Shown here: positions 25,416 through 34,084 of the stretch, piece by piece
Position numbering within the stretch: position 1 is the stretch's first letter
Layout: each line of letters begins with the position of its first letter
NCBI RefSeq assembly: GCF_011764425.1
Contig: NZ_BLPF01000002.1
Span: 186,001-250,000 of the forward strand
DNA length: 64,000 bases
Source: Phytohabitans houttuyneae
GTDB lineage: Bacteria; Actinomycetota; Actinomycetes; Mycobacteriales; Micromonosporaceae
Direction of reading: 5' to 3'
Position numbers and translations under genes: made by a program
The notes under the pieces: model-generated
What the model was told of the DNA's origin: nothing
What the model saw: only the letters and a program-made list of their open reading frames with translations
The model's database searches: none

Positions 25416-26138
25416 ATGCACGATGAGGGGGCCAACAAAACACCACGCGGTAGTCAGTGGACCTCTCGAATACGACGTGGCCTGGAGCGGCAGTGGTTGC
25501 AAGGCGTGGCCGCGATCGCCGGTATCGTCGCGACCGCCCTCGCATTGGCCGCACTTCTCTCCGGGGGCACGGGTAATTCGACGACGGTGGGGCCGAGCCC
25601 ACGTCCGATGCCTACGACCGAAGGGCAGCCCGCAAAACCCGCGGTTAGCGCAGAGTCGTCACCGACCGGCGCACCGTCGCGGTCTCCGGACGGCGGCGGC
25701 GGTCCGACGATCCTGCCCAGCGCTGGCAAGGCCAGCCCGCAGCCACGCACCAACGGTCCCACCAATCGGCCGCGATCAGTCCCGTTGACCGCCCTTCCCG
25801 TCGAGACGGTAACCGGCGCTTGGAGCACCGATGCCGACAGTATGAGCGCCAAGGTCTATTGCAACGAAACACCCACTCGCATATATCGGCTTGGCGGAAA
25901 GTATGCCGAGCTTAGCGGCTTTGCCGGTGTCGACGAGGATTCTCCAACGTCGGAGGAACTGAAGTTCGAAGTCTCGGTCGATGGCGAAGTGCTGTTTACC
26001 GGCCACATCGGGCAGGCCGCCAGCGCGCCGATCAGAGTCGACACACGCGGCGGTGACCGCTTGGCGCTGACCGTCAGCAAATGTGTTGACGGCTCATACG
26101 GGGTGGGCACCTACGTGGACATGCGACTGTCCGAGTAG
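25416..26138 (+). CDS. Membrane-anchored NPCBM-like protein
   Basis: This 240-residue protein has a basic N-terminus (SRIRRGLERQWLQG), one TM helix (VAAIAGIVATALALAALLSG), a long Pro/Ser/Thr-rich linker (residues about 50-125) and a C-terminal beta domain (RIYRLGGKYAELSGFAGVDEDS, ELKFEVSVDGEVLFTG, RLALTVSKCVDGSYGVGTYVDMRL). That domain resembles the NPCBM/NEW2 carbohydrate-binding type. It is likely a type II membrane protein that presents the domain outside the cell. TAAACT (25404-25409) stands 6 nt before the ATG, suggesting a leaderless transcript. Confidence 0.8.
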   Translation: MHDEGANKTPRGSQWTSRIRRGLERQWLQGVAAIAGIVATALALAALLSGGTGNSTTVGPSPRPMPTTEGQPAKPAVSAESSPTGAPSRSPDGGGGPTILPSAGKASPQPRTNGPTNRPRSVPLTALPVETVTGAWSTDADSMSAKVYCNETPTRIYRLGGKYAELSGFAGVDEDSPTSEELKFEVSVDGEVLFTGHIGQAASAPIRVDTRGGDRLALTVSKCVDGSYGVGTYVDMRLSE

Positions 26139-26147
26139 CCAGACCGG

Positions 26148-27545
26148 TCAGCTCGCTCCGGCCACGTAGATGTCGCCGTCGGCGACGTCAGCGGGTCGGG
26201 CGCTGCTCGCGCCCGAGAGGATGAGCCGGGCCGGGTCCCGGTAGTCCTGGATCACCTCGATGCGCTGCACGGGGCGCGGGACGGCGATGGTCGCCTCCGG
26301 TTGCCACAGCAGGCCGGCGTACAGCCGGGCGGTCGACACGGCGGTGACATCCGGCGCGGTGGACGTCGTGTAGACCCGCCAGGTCAGCGGATCGACGCGT
26401 TCCATGTCGCGCACCCGCAGGCCGGTCGCGACCTCGCGCTTCTGCCAGCCGAGCGGGGTGTGTACCGCGGTCCAGCTGTGTACCACCGCCTGCGCGTCCA
26501 GCTGCATCCACACCACGAACGGCGCGTGGCCGCCGAAGGTGGAGCCGACGAGCTGGATGTAGTCGGGCGAGCGGGGGTTGGGCATCTGCAGCGGGGTGTC
26601 GACGACCTTGAGATGTGCCTCCTGGTCGGCGTCGTCGATCTCGACGCCCAGGTCTTCGCCCGTGGCGGAGCGGAAGTGCAGGTCGTGCGGGTAGAAGTAG
26701 GCGTGGTAGATGTTCTTGTGGTACCGGTCGTGCAGGTGGCCCTCGGGCCCGCCGCCGGCCAGGGTGTACACGATGGACACCCGTTCGCGGTGGCCGAGGC
26801 CGGCCGGCTCGTGCCGCAGCTGTCCGATGTAGACCTCGTTCATGTTGTCCACGCGCGTCTGCGGTGCGATGTTCCACCGCTCGCCGGTCAGCGATTCCGA
26901 GCTCTGCCAGGTGCGGCCGTTGTCGGTCGAGCGCACGTACTTCATCGGCCGGAAGTCGGTCGGGTACTGCTTGTCGAGGTCGCCGGCGGTCTCGCGGACG
27001 AACACGAAGATCGACCCGTCTGCCGTCTTGAAGACCATCGGGTAGGTGGCGCCGAGGCCCTCGGGGATCTGGGTGTCGGTCCACGTGCCTTCGATCGAGT
27101 GTGGGGCGGGGGAGCGGGCAAGCCACAGCTTCCGGTTGTGCATGCCGCGGAAGGCGAGCAGGTGCCCGTCGTCGGCCTGGATCAACGTCGGGTAGTTGTG
27201 CGTGTCATTGCCGCCGTCGGCCACCTTGACCGGCGCCGTCCAGGTACCGGTGCGGTGGTCGTAGGCCTGCACGTAGTTGTCCTCGTACTGTCCCGCCCAG
27301 GAGATGAAAGTCTTGCCGGCCGTCCGGTCGTACACCCCGCCGTTTGTGGGCCGGCGGTCGCTGCGGGCGGCGACGTTCGTGGCAACGGTGGTGAAGCTCG
27401 TGGGCGCCACCCACGTCTTACCCACCGGGGCGTGGGCCGTGTGCCCGGCGGCGGGTGCCGGCCCCATGATGAGCGCTGTCGCGGCGCAGGCCGCGGTGAG
27501 GGTGATGGCGCGCCGCGCGCGGCGAGCACCAGAGAGCTGAAGCAC
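26148..27545 (-). CDS. Secreted BNR-repeat (BNR_4-like) protein
   Basis: This 465-residue protein has a signal peptide (RRARRAITLTAACAATALIMG, ending PAAG) followed by sialidase-like beta-propeller blades: NGGVYDRTAGKTFISWAG, NYPTLIQADDGHLLAFRGMH, TYPMVFKTADGSIFVFVRET and KYVRSTDNGRTWQSSESL (Asp-box SxDNGRTW). The segment order fits the BNR_4-type family found near polysaccharide lyases and hydrolases. It lies 27 bp downstream of the GH79 gene on the same strand, so both are likely made together to act on uronate-containing glycans. Catalytic residues cannot be assigned with confidence. Confidence 0.8.
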   Translation of the reverse strand: MLQLSGARRARRAITLTAACAATALIMGPAPAAGHTAHAPVGKTWVAPTSFTTVATNVAARSDRRPTNGGVYDRTAGKTFISWAGQYEDNYVQAYDHRTGTWTAPVKVADGGNDTHNYPTLIQADDGHLLAFRGMHNRKLWLARSPAPHSIEGTWTDTQIPEGLGATYPMVFKTADGSIFVFVRETAGDLDKQYPTDFRPMKYVRSTDNGRTWQSSESLTGERWNIAPQTRVDNMNEVYIGQLRHEPAGLGHRERVSIVYTLAGGGPEGHLHDRYHKNIYHAYFYPHDLHFRSATGEDLGVEIDDADQEAHLKVVDTPLQMPNPRSPDYIQLVGSTFGGHAPFVVWMQLDAQAVVHSWTAVHTPLGWQKREVATGLRVRDMERVDPLTWRVYTTSTAPDVTAVSTARLYAGLLWQPEATIAVPRPVQRIEVIQDYRDPARLILSGASSARPADVADGDIYVAGAS

Positions 27546-27572
27546 CGAACCTCCTCGGTGTGGGCGGGGATG

Positions 27573-29042
27573 TCACCGGTCGAGCGTGATCAGAGCGGCC
27601 GAACCCGCGGCGAGTTCGATGTGGACGGTCCCGCCGCGCACCGGACGGCGGTCGGCGGCAGCGGGCGCGAGGCGACCGTCGGTGCCCACGCGGGCGCCCT
27701 GCACGGCGGTGTCATCCGCGGTCAGGCCGCTGCCGGTCATCGTGAGGACCCGCGCGGTACGGTCGCGGCCGCCCACGGAGATGGCGACGCTGACCGGGCC
27801 GGTCGTCGTCTCCTCCTTCTGGATCACGGCGATCCGGGTGCGGCCGTCGTCTCCGCGCACGGCGTACGCGTTGACGTTGCGGTCGGTGGTGACGGTGACG
27901 GGCAGGAACGTGCCGGGACCCATCTGCCGCGCCATCCAGAGGCCGTAGAAGATCGGCATCGCCCGGTAGACCTGCGCGAGCTCCTCCGCCTTGCTGCTGG
28001 CGCACATGGGTGTGTAGAGCTGCCACCTGCCGTTCCAGATGGGCTGGTTGCACACGCCGAGACCGCCGTGGAAGTTGATCCCGTCGAGGCCGAGCTGGCC
28101 CATCTGCAGCGCGTAGTCCAGCGCCCACAGCGCGGATCCGTGCCGGTTGCTGACGCCGTCGATGCCGCCACCCCACGCCGAGTTTGTCTCGTCGATGCGG
28201 ATCGGCTTGCCCAGCTGCTTCGCGACGGTCAGGTTGGGCGTGGCCGCGCCGGCCTGTCCCGCGTTGGTGGCCGGCGACAGCAGGCGTTCCATGGTGCCGG
28301 TCGGATCCATGCTGTACTGGTGAATCATGATCATCTTTAGTCGGTCGCCCTCGTCGCGGGCGAGGTTTGCCGCCCACGCGGAGGTGGGCGACGCGGCGTC
28401 CGGGCCGGCGAGCGGCATGCGGCCGACCGCGCCGGCGCACATCTGCCAGTCGCGCCGGTAGTCGGCGTAGGCGTATCCGGCGGGCCGGTAGCCCCGGCTG
28501 ACCCATTGGTCCGGCTCGTTGCCGCACTCGGCGGCCAGCAGGCGGCGTCCGAGCACGCGGGACATCACCGCGGCCTGGTCGGCGGCGCGCTCCGCGTCCC
28601 AGCGACCGAGGTTGATGCCGACCGCGGTGTCCCACCCGGTGGCGGCGAGGAAATCGTCGAGGCGCTCGATGTCGGCCGGCGTGATGATGTGCTGGACCCA
28701 CTCGGGCAACGGATCCGGAAGCTGCTGTCCGTCACCGAGCCAGATCGCGTCGCGGTCGAGAGTGTTGCCGGAGAAGCGGACGTTGCTGCGGCCGAGCGTC
28801 CTGAAGAACTGCGCCAGGTTGCCGCGGCGGGCGTCGATGTTTCCGATGCCGAGCTCGCGGACCTCGAAGGAAAGCCCGACGAAGTCGCTGGGCAGCCGGC
28901 CACCGGGCTGGCTTGTGTCGACGACGACGGTCGCGGCGGAGTCGGGCGTCGGTGCCGCGGCGGCGCCTCCCAGGCCGGCGAGGATCGCCAGGCCAGCGGC
29001 GGCGGCGCAGCCGGCTCGAAGAATACGCATGGTGGTCTCCAT
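27573..29042 (-). CDS. Secreted GH79-type beta-glucuronidase/heparanase-like hydrolase
   Basis: This 489-residue protein has a signal peptide (RILRAGCAAAAGLAILAGLG). A TIM-barrel follows: VGLSFEVRELGIGNID, FFRTLGRSNVRFSGNT, the acid/base motif LLAAECGNEPDQW (Glu176) and the nucleophile motif KPIRIDETNSAWGGG (Glu285). A C-terminal beta domain starts around residue 385. NEP plus DETN in a clan-A barrel with this N-terminus fits GH79. The likely substrate is a glucuronide or uronate-containing polysaccharide. It is first in a two-gene unit with the BNR protein. A GTCCACAT palindrome at 29160 is a candidate operator. Confidence 0.82.
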   Translation of the reverse strand: METTMRILRAGCAAAAGLAILAGLGGAAAAPTPDSAATVVVDTSQPGGRLPSDFVGLSFEVRELGIGNIDARRGNLAQFFRTLGRSNVRFSGNTLDRDAIWLGDGQQLPDPLPEWVQHIITPADIERLDDFLAATGWDTAVGINLGRWDAERAADQAAVMSRVLGRRLLAAECGNEPDQWVSRGYRPAGYAYADYRRDWQMCAGAVGRMPLAGPDAASPTSAWAANLARDEGDRLKMIMIHQYSMDPTGTMERLLSPATNAGQAGAATPNLTVAKQLGKPIRIDETNSAWGGGIDGVSNRHGSALWALDYALQMGQLGLDGINFHGGLGVCNQPIWNGRWQLYTPMCASSKAEELAQVYRAMPIFYGLWMARQMGPGTFLPVTVTTDRNVNAYAVRGDDGRTRIAVIQKEETTTGPVSVAISVGGRDRTARVLTMTGSGLTADDTAVQGARVGTDGRLAPAAADRRPVRGGTVHIELAAGSAALITLDR

Positions 29043-29159
29043 GGGTCCCGTGGTGGGGCACCTCCGGCCACTCGTGGGATGGCCGGCGTAAACACGAGCT
29101 CGTATCGACAGACAACATAGTGCCTAACATGCGGATAGGGAACCCCCATTATGGAGGCC

Positions 29160-29175
29160 GTCCACATATGTGGAC
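29160..29175. promoter_or_regulatory. 16-bp perfect palindrome, candidate operator
   Basis: GTCCACATATGTGGAC is perfectly symmetrical and lies between the divergent GH79 gene (start 29042) and the TPR-CHAT gene (start 29302). It could control either unit. The protein that binds it is unknown. Confidence 0.55.
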
Positions 29176-29301
29176 GATGCTCGGGTCGATCGGCGCCTGA
29201 AGGGTGAACGACTGGTACGCGCCACGCGGCTGCGGCATGATGCTGGCGAGTAGCCGCGCCGGCGCGCGGTGGCCCGAATTCCGGCCACGGTGGAGTGTGC
29301 G

Positions 29302-32300
29302 ATGCGAGAGCGGCGACGCCTGCTCGGGCGGGTCAAGCGGCGACTGGAGCTGTTCGACGCCGGAGGCGATCCGGCCACGGTCCTCGACCCGGCGGCCCTC
29401 GCGGAGGTGACCGACCTCCTCGCCAGCGTGCCGGACCCGCACGCCGATCCCGAAGTCGCCCACGCCGCCGGCTGGCTGTTCTGGTTCCGCTATCAGGTCC
29501 TCGACCCCGGCGAGGACGAGGAGGCCCTGGCGGCGTCGCTGGCCTACTTCGCGCCGGTCTACCGGACCGACCCGGCGGCGATCCCGTCGCAGGTTCGCGC
29601 GCACTTCGACGCCGACCGGCGGGAAGATCCCATGGCGCTGACCGTCCGCGCCATGCACCTGCTGGCCGGCCTCGGTCCCAGTGACGGCGCCGAGGCGGTC
29701 ACGGCGGTCGTCGACCTGCTGCGGCGGGCCCTCGACGCGGCACCGTCCGGCCACGTCCTGCGCCCGACGGTGGTCTCCAGCCTCGGCCTGGCGCTGCAGG
29801 AGCGGTACCGGCGAGGCGGCGGCCCGGCCGACATCGACGAGGCGGTCACCCTCGGGCGAGAGGCGGTCGCCGGCGCCCCGCCCGGCCACCCGAGCCGCGC
29901 GACGGTGCTGGGCACCCTCGGCATGGCGCTGCGGGCCCGGCACGAGCGCACCGGCGACCCGGCGGACCTCGACGACGCGGTCACCGCCAGCCGCGACGCG
30001 GTCGGCGTCTTCGCCGCCGGCGACCCCGGCCGGGCGGCGACGCTGCACAACCTGAGCGCCGCGCTGCTGACCCGGTGCGAGCGGACGGACGAGTGGACGG
30101 ACCTCGACGAGGCGGCCGCGGCCAGCCGCGAGGCGGCCGCCGCGACACCCTCCGACCACCCCGGCTACGGCGAACGGCTGCACACCCTCGGCCTCGTCCT
30201 CTGGCGCCGGTTCGAGCGCACCGGCGAGCGGGCGGACCTCGACGGGGCAGCCACCGCCAGCCGCGACGCGGCGGCCGTCATGGCCGCCGAAGATCCCGAC
30301 CGCACCGTGGCGCTGTGGAACCTCGGCAACGCCCTCTGGACCCGCCACCTGAGCACCGGCGACCCCCGCGACCTGGACGAGGCCATCGCCGTGGGCCAGG
30401 ACCTGGTGGCCGCCGCCCCACCCGCAGGCGAGCGCCGGGCCAGCCCGCTGGCCATCCTCAGCACGAGCCTGACGGCCAGGTTCGCGCTCGGCGGCGACCC
30501 GGCCGACCTCGACGCGGCGATCCGTCACGCCCGCGCCGCGGTCGACGCCACGCCGGCGGAGAGCGCCAACCGCGCGCCGCGCCTGTCCGAGCTCGGCAGC
30601 GCCCTGCACGCCCGGTACGAACGCACCAGCGAACGCGGCGACATCGAGGAGGCGGTCGCCGTCCTCGAGGAGGCCGTCGCCGCGACCCCGCCCGCCGGCT
30701 CGGACCGCGGCCGGCTGCTGGGCAACCTGTGTATCGCGCTGATCGGGTTGAGCGAACGGACCGGCAGCCGGGCCTACCTGGACCGGGCCGTGGCGGCGGG
30801 CCGCGACGCGCGGGCCGCCGCCCCGCCGGGGCACGCCGACCACGACTTCGCGCTGGCCGGCCTCGCCAGCGCCCTGCGGTCGCGGTCCGAGCACAGCGGC
30901 GACCCGGCCGACATCGACGAGGCCACCGCCGTCGGGCGTGAGGCCGTGGACGTCACCGCGCCCGATCACCCCGAACATCCCCGGCGGCTGGCCAGCCTCG
31001 GCGGGATTCTGGTGGTGCGCTTCGACCGGACCGGCGATCCCGCCGCCCTGGACGAAGCCGTCGACCTCGTGCGGCGGGCGTGGGCCGCGACGCCACCGGA
31101 CAGTCCGGACCGCACCCACATCCTGTCGAACCTCGCCGCCACGCTGCACACCCGCTTCGGGCAGAGCGGTGACCCGGCCGACCTGGACGAGGCGGTGCGG
31201 CTGTCCCGGGAGAACGCTGCCGGGATCCGGCCGGACGACCCGCACCGCGCCTACCTGCTGACCAACCTCGACAACGCCCTGCGGTCCCGGTTTGAGCACA
31301 CCGGCGACCGCACCGCGATCGACGCGGCCATCGAGGCCGGCCGGGAAGCGGTGGTGGCGGCGCCCGGCGGCCACCCCTACCGCGCCCTGGTGCTGGCCAA
31401 CCTCGGCGCCTCCCTGGGCATGCGGTTCTCCCGGTTCGGCGGCCAGGCGGACCTCGACGAGGCGATCGAGGCCAGCCGGGAGGCGGTCGCCGCGACACCG
31501 CCCGACCACGGCGATCGCGCCGAGCGGCTGGGCAACCTCGGCCTCGCGCTGCGGTCCCGGTTCGAGCGCGCCGGCGGCGAGGCCGACATCGACGAGGCCG
31601 TCGACGCCAGCCGCCGGGCGGTCGCCGCCACCGCGCCGACCTACCCCGGCCGCGCCAACCTGCTCATCGGCCTCGCCAGCGCGCTGCTGGCCCGGGCCGA
31701 GCGCACCGGCAGTCGCAGCGACGTCGACGAGGCGATCCGGGCGGGCAACGACGCGGTCGCCGCCACCCCGCCGGGGCATCCGCTTCGGTCGATGTTCCTG
31801 TCCAACCACAGCGGCGCCCTGCACACGCGGTTCACCCTCGCCGGCGACCAGGCCGACCTCGACGCCGCGATCGCCGCGGGCCGCGAGGCGGTCGCGGCCA
31901 CCGCGCCCGACCATCCCAGCCGGGCCGTCTTCCTGACAAACCTCAGCGTGGTACTGCGGCAGCGGTTCCAGCGCACCGCCGATCCGGCCGACGTCGGCGC
32001 CGCGGTGTCGGCGGGCCGTGAGGCGCACGCGATCGCGGCCGCCTCGCCCCGCATGCGCGCCGCGGGCGGGGGTGCGTGGGGTCGCGCGGCCGCCGTAAGT
32101 GGGCAGTGGGCGGAGGCGGTCGCCGGGTTCTCAGCCGCCGCCGGGCTGCTCGGCCAGGTGGCGCCGCGCAGCCTCGCCCGAAGCGACCAGGAGCACCTGC
32201 TGGAGGAGTTCGACGGGTTCGGCGCGGACGCGGCGGCGTGCTGCGTCCACGCCGGGATGGCCGAGCGTGCGGTGGAACTGTTCGAGCAGGGGCGCGGGAT

Positions 32301-33612
32301 CCTGCTCGGCCAGGCGCTCGACACCCGCACCGACGTCACCGCGCTCGGCGAGCGGCATCCCGCCCTGGCCGAGCGCTTCACGGCCCTGCGCGAGGAGTTG
32401 GACAGCGGCGAGGAGCAGCGGACGCCCGGCGCGGTGGACCGCCGGCGGGCGGCGGCCGAGGCGTTCGACGCGGTGATCGCCGAGATCAGGGCGACACCCG
32501 GGTTCGGTGGCTTCCTGCGCCGGCCGGCGGCAAGCGAGCTGGCAGCGGCCGCGGCGGACGGCCCCATCGTGATCGTCAACGTCTCACAGTTCGGCTCGCA
32601 CGCCCTGATCCTGAGCGGTGGCGGCGTGCTGGAGCCGGTACACCTCGACGGGCTCACGCCGGACACGGTGTACGAGCGTGTCATCGACTTCCTCAATGCC
32701 GTCTTCGACCGCGCCGAGCCTCGCCTCGCCGGCACGCTCGGCTGGCTGTGGGACACCGTCGCCGACCCGGTCCTCGAGCGGCTGGGGATCACCGGACCAC
32801 CCGCGCCCGGCGAGCCGTGGCCAAGGCTGTGGTGGTGCGTGTCCGGGCTGCTGTCCTTCCTGCCGCTGCACGCCGCCGGCCACCATGGCACCCGGTTCGA
32901 CGCGGTGCCGGCCACAGTGCTCGACCGCGTGGTCTCCTCGTACACTCCCACGGTCCGCGCGCTGAGCCACGCCCGGCGCGGCGGCCCGCCATCCACTGTG
33001 GACGAGCCCGATGCCGGCGTTGCCGCCCGACTGCTGGCGGTGGCGATGCCGCACACGCCCGGCGCCGCCGACCTGCCCGGTGCGGACGCCGAGACCGCCT
33101 GGCTGCGGCAACGGTTCGCCGACCGCGTCTCGGTACTCACCGGTGCCGAGGCGACCCGCGGCGCGGTGCTCGCCGCACTGCCCACCGCGCAGTGGGCACA
33201 CTTCGCCTGCCACGCCTCCAGCGACCTCGTCAACCCCTCGGCCAGCGGGCTGCTCCTGGCCGACCACGAGCAGCGCCCGCTGACCGTGGTCGACGTGGCC
33301 CGGCTGCGGCTGGACCGCGCAGGCCTTGCTTTCCTGTCGGCCTGCGCGACCGCCCGCCCCGGCGGCCGGCTCACCGACGAGGCGATCCACCTGGCCTCGG
33401 CGTTCCAGCTGGCCGGCTACCGGCACGTGATCGCCACGCTGTGGCCGGTCGGCGACCAGGACGCCCTGGACGCCGCAGCCGACATCTACGGCTCGCTTGC
33501 CGGCAGCGCGGACGACGCCGCCGGCGCCACCCACGCCGCCGCGCGCCGGTTCCGCCGCCGCTGGCCGGACGCCCCGTCGATCTGGGGATCGCACATACAC
33601 AGCGGCGCCTGA
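29302..33612 (+). CDS. TPR-repeat CHAT-domain protease
   Basis: This 1436-residue protein has three parts: an N-terminal helical part (1-150), about 17-19 tandem TPR units of roughly 43-45 residues (150-920) with the consensus GDPADLDEAVAAGREAVAATP and LGNLGLALRSRFERTG, and a C-terminal CHAT caspase-like domain (about 1080-1436). The catalytic His is in HFACHA (His1304) and the Cys in LSACATA (Cys1348), followed by SAFQLAGYRHVIATLWPVGD. The family are Cys proteases of the separase/caspase clan used in defence and signalling, for example TPR-CHAT of type III-E CRISPR. ATG 29302 is chosen; GTG 29269 is possible. It heads a four-gene operon that includes a membrane protein. Confidence 0.92.
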   Translation: MRERRRLLGRVKRRLELFDAGGDPATVLDPAALAEVTDLLASVPDPHADPEVAHAAGWLFWFRYQVLDPGEDEEALAASLAYFAPVYRTDPAAIPSQVRAHFDADRREDPMALTVRAMHLLAGLGPSDGAEAVTAVVDLLRRALDAAPSGHVLRPTVVSSLGLALQERYRRGGGPADIDEAVTLGREAVAGAPPGHPSRATVLGTLGMALRARHERTGDPADLDDAVTASRDAVGVFAAGDPGRAATLHNLSAALLTRCERTDEWTDLDEAAAASREAAAATPSDHPGYGERLHTLGLVLWRRFERTGERADLDGAATASRDAAAVMAAEDPDRTVALWNLGNALWTRHLSTGDPRDLDEAIAVGQDLVAAAPPAGERRASPLAILSTSLTARFALGGDPADLDAAIRHARAAVDATPAESANRAPRLSELGSALHARYERTSERGDIEEAVAVLEEAVAATPPAGSDRGRLLGNLCIALIGLSERTGSRAYLDRAVAAGRDARAAAPPGHADHDFALAGLASALRSRSEHSGDPADIDEATAVGREAVDVTAPDHPEHPRRLASLGGILVVRFDRTGDPAALDEAVDLVRRAWAATPPDSPDRTHILSNLAATLHTRFGQSGDPADLDEAVRLSRENAAGIRPDDPHRAYLLTNLDNALRSRFEHTGDRTAIDAAIEAGREAVVAAPGGHPYRALVLANLGASLGMRFSRFGGQADLDEAIEASREAVAATPPDHGDRAERLGNLGLALRSRFERAGGEADIDEAVDASRRAVAATAPTYPGRANLLIGLASALLARAERTGSRSDVDEAIRAGNDAVAATPPGHPLRSMFLSNHSGALHTRFTLAGDQADLDAAIAAGREAVAATAPDHPSRAVFLTNLSVVLRQRFQRTADPADVGAAVSAGREAHAIAAASPRMRAAGGGAWGRAAAVSGQWAEAVAGFSAAAGLLGQVAPRSLARSDQEHLLEEFDGFGADAAACCVHAGMAERAVELFEQGRGILLGQALDTRTDVTALGERHPALAERFTALREELDSGEEQRTPGAVDRRRAAAEAFDAVIAEIRATPGFGGFLRRPAASELAAAAADGPIVIVNVSQFGSHALILSGGGVLEPVHLDGLTPDTVYERVIDFLNAVFDRAEPRLAGTLGWLWDTVADPVLERLGITGPPAPGEPWPRLWWCVSGLLSFLPLHAAGHHGTRFDAVPATVLDRVVSSYTPTVRALSHARRGGPPSTVDEPDAGVAARLLAVAMPHTPGAADLPGADAETAWLRQRFADRVSVLTGAEATRGAVLAALPTAQWAHFACHASSDLVNPSASGLLLADHEQRPLTVVDVARLRLDRAGLAFLSACATARPGGRLTDEAIHLASAFQLAGYRHVIATLWPVGDQDALDAAADIYGSLAGSADDAAGATHAAARRFRRRWPDAPSIWGSHIHSGA

Positions 33613-33651
33613 CCGGCGCCGGCAAACCCCCTTCCGCCACAATGGACGGCT

Positions 33652-34083
33652 ATGCGAGACAGCGAACCCGGCACGACGGACTCCGGCGACGAAGGCGTGC
33701 TGGAGGCGGCGCGGGCGATCCGCCCGTACCTGCGCGACCTGGTCGGCCCCGCCGAAGCCGGCACGTTCGACCGCCGGATAGCGGACCTGCTCACCGGCCC
33801 CGCCGACGCCGCGGCCACCGTCGCCGCGCTGCGGGCACTGCTCGCGGGGCACGAGGACACCGCGTGGTTCCTCGGCCGCGTGCTCGCCGACCGGCCGCTG
33901 TACCGGCCGCCGTACCAGCAGTCGGTCCCGCAGCGGGACATCAGCCGGCCCGCCGGGGACCCGGGCGCCATCGGTGCGGACCGCTACGTCTGCCCGGCCG
34001 GCGACTACGTCTGGTACCGGCCCGACGTGGGCACCCGGGTCCCGAACTGCCCGGACCACGGCGCCGCGCTGGTACGGGGCTGA
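33652..34083 (+). CDS. Small helical protein with C-terminal Cys/His ribbon
   Basis: This 143-residue protein has an N-terminal helical half (VLEAARAIRPYLRDLVG, AAATVAALRALLAGHEDTAWFL) and a C-terminal ribbon DRYVCPAGDYVWYRPDVG followed by VPNCPDHGAAL. The two Cys with a nearby His suggest a one-metal or degenerate zinc ribbon. It starts 40 bp after the TPR-CHAT stop, and the next gene begins 2 bp after its own stop, so it is part of that operon. It may be the CHAT substrate, adaptor or sensor. I do not recognise a named family. Confidence 0.72.
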   Translation: MRDSEPGTTDSGDEGVLEAARAIRPYLRDLVGPAEAGTFDRRIADLLTGPADAAATVAALRALLAGHEDTAWFLGRVLADRPLYRPPYQQSVPQRDISRPAGDPGAIGADRYVCPAGDYVWYRPDVGTRVPNCPDHGAALVRG

Positions 34084-34084
34084 C

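Noticed and set aside
26301-28340. A 679-codon plus-strand frame opposite the BNR and GH79 genes
   Set aside because: Antisense shadow of two clearly recognised secreted proteins.
29900-32000. Apparent DNA repeats suggesting a CRISPR or satellite array
   Set aside because: The periodicity of about 130 bp follows the TPR units of the CHAT protein and is diverged at DNA level; there are no constant repeats with variable spacers.
29149-32028. A 959-codon minus-strand frame opposite the TPR region
   Set aside because: Its repeats (VDVGRVAG, QHRAEVGQ-like) are the antisense of the TPR units; no initiation signal or family is visible.
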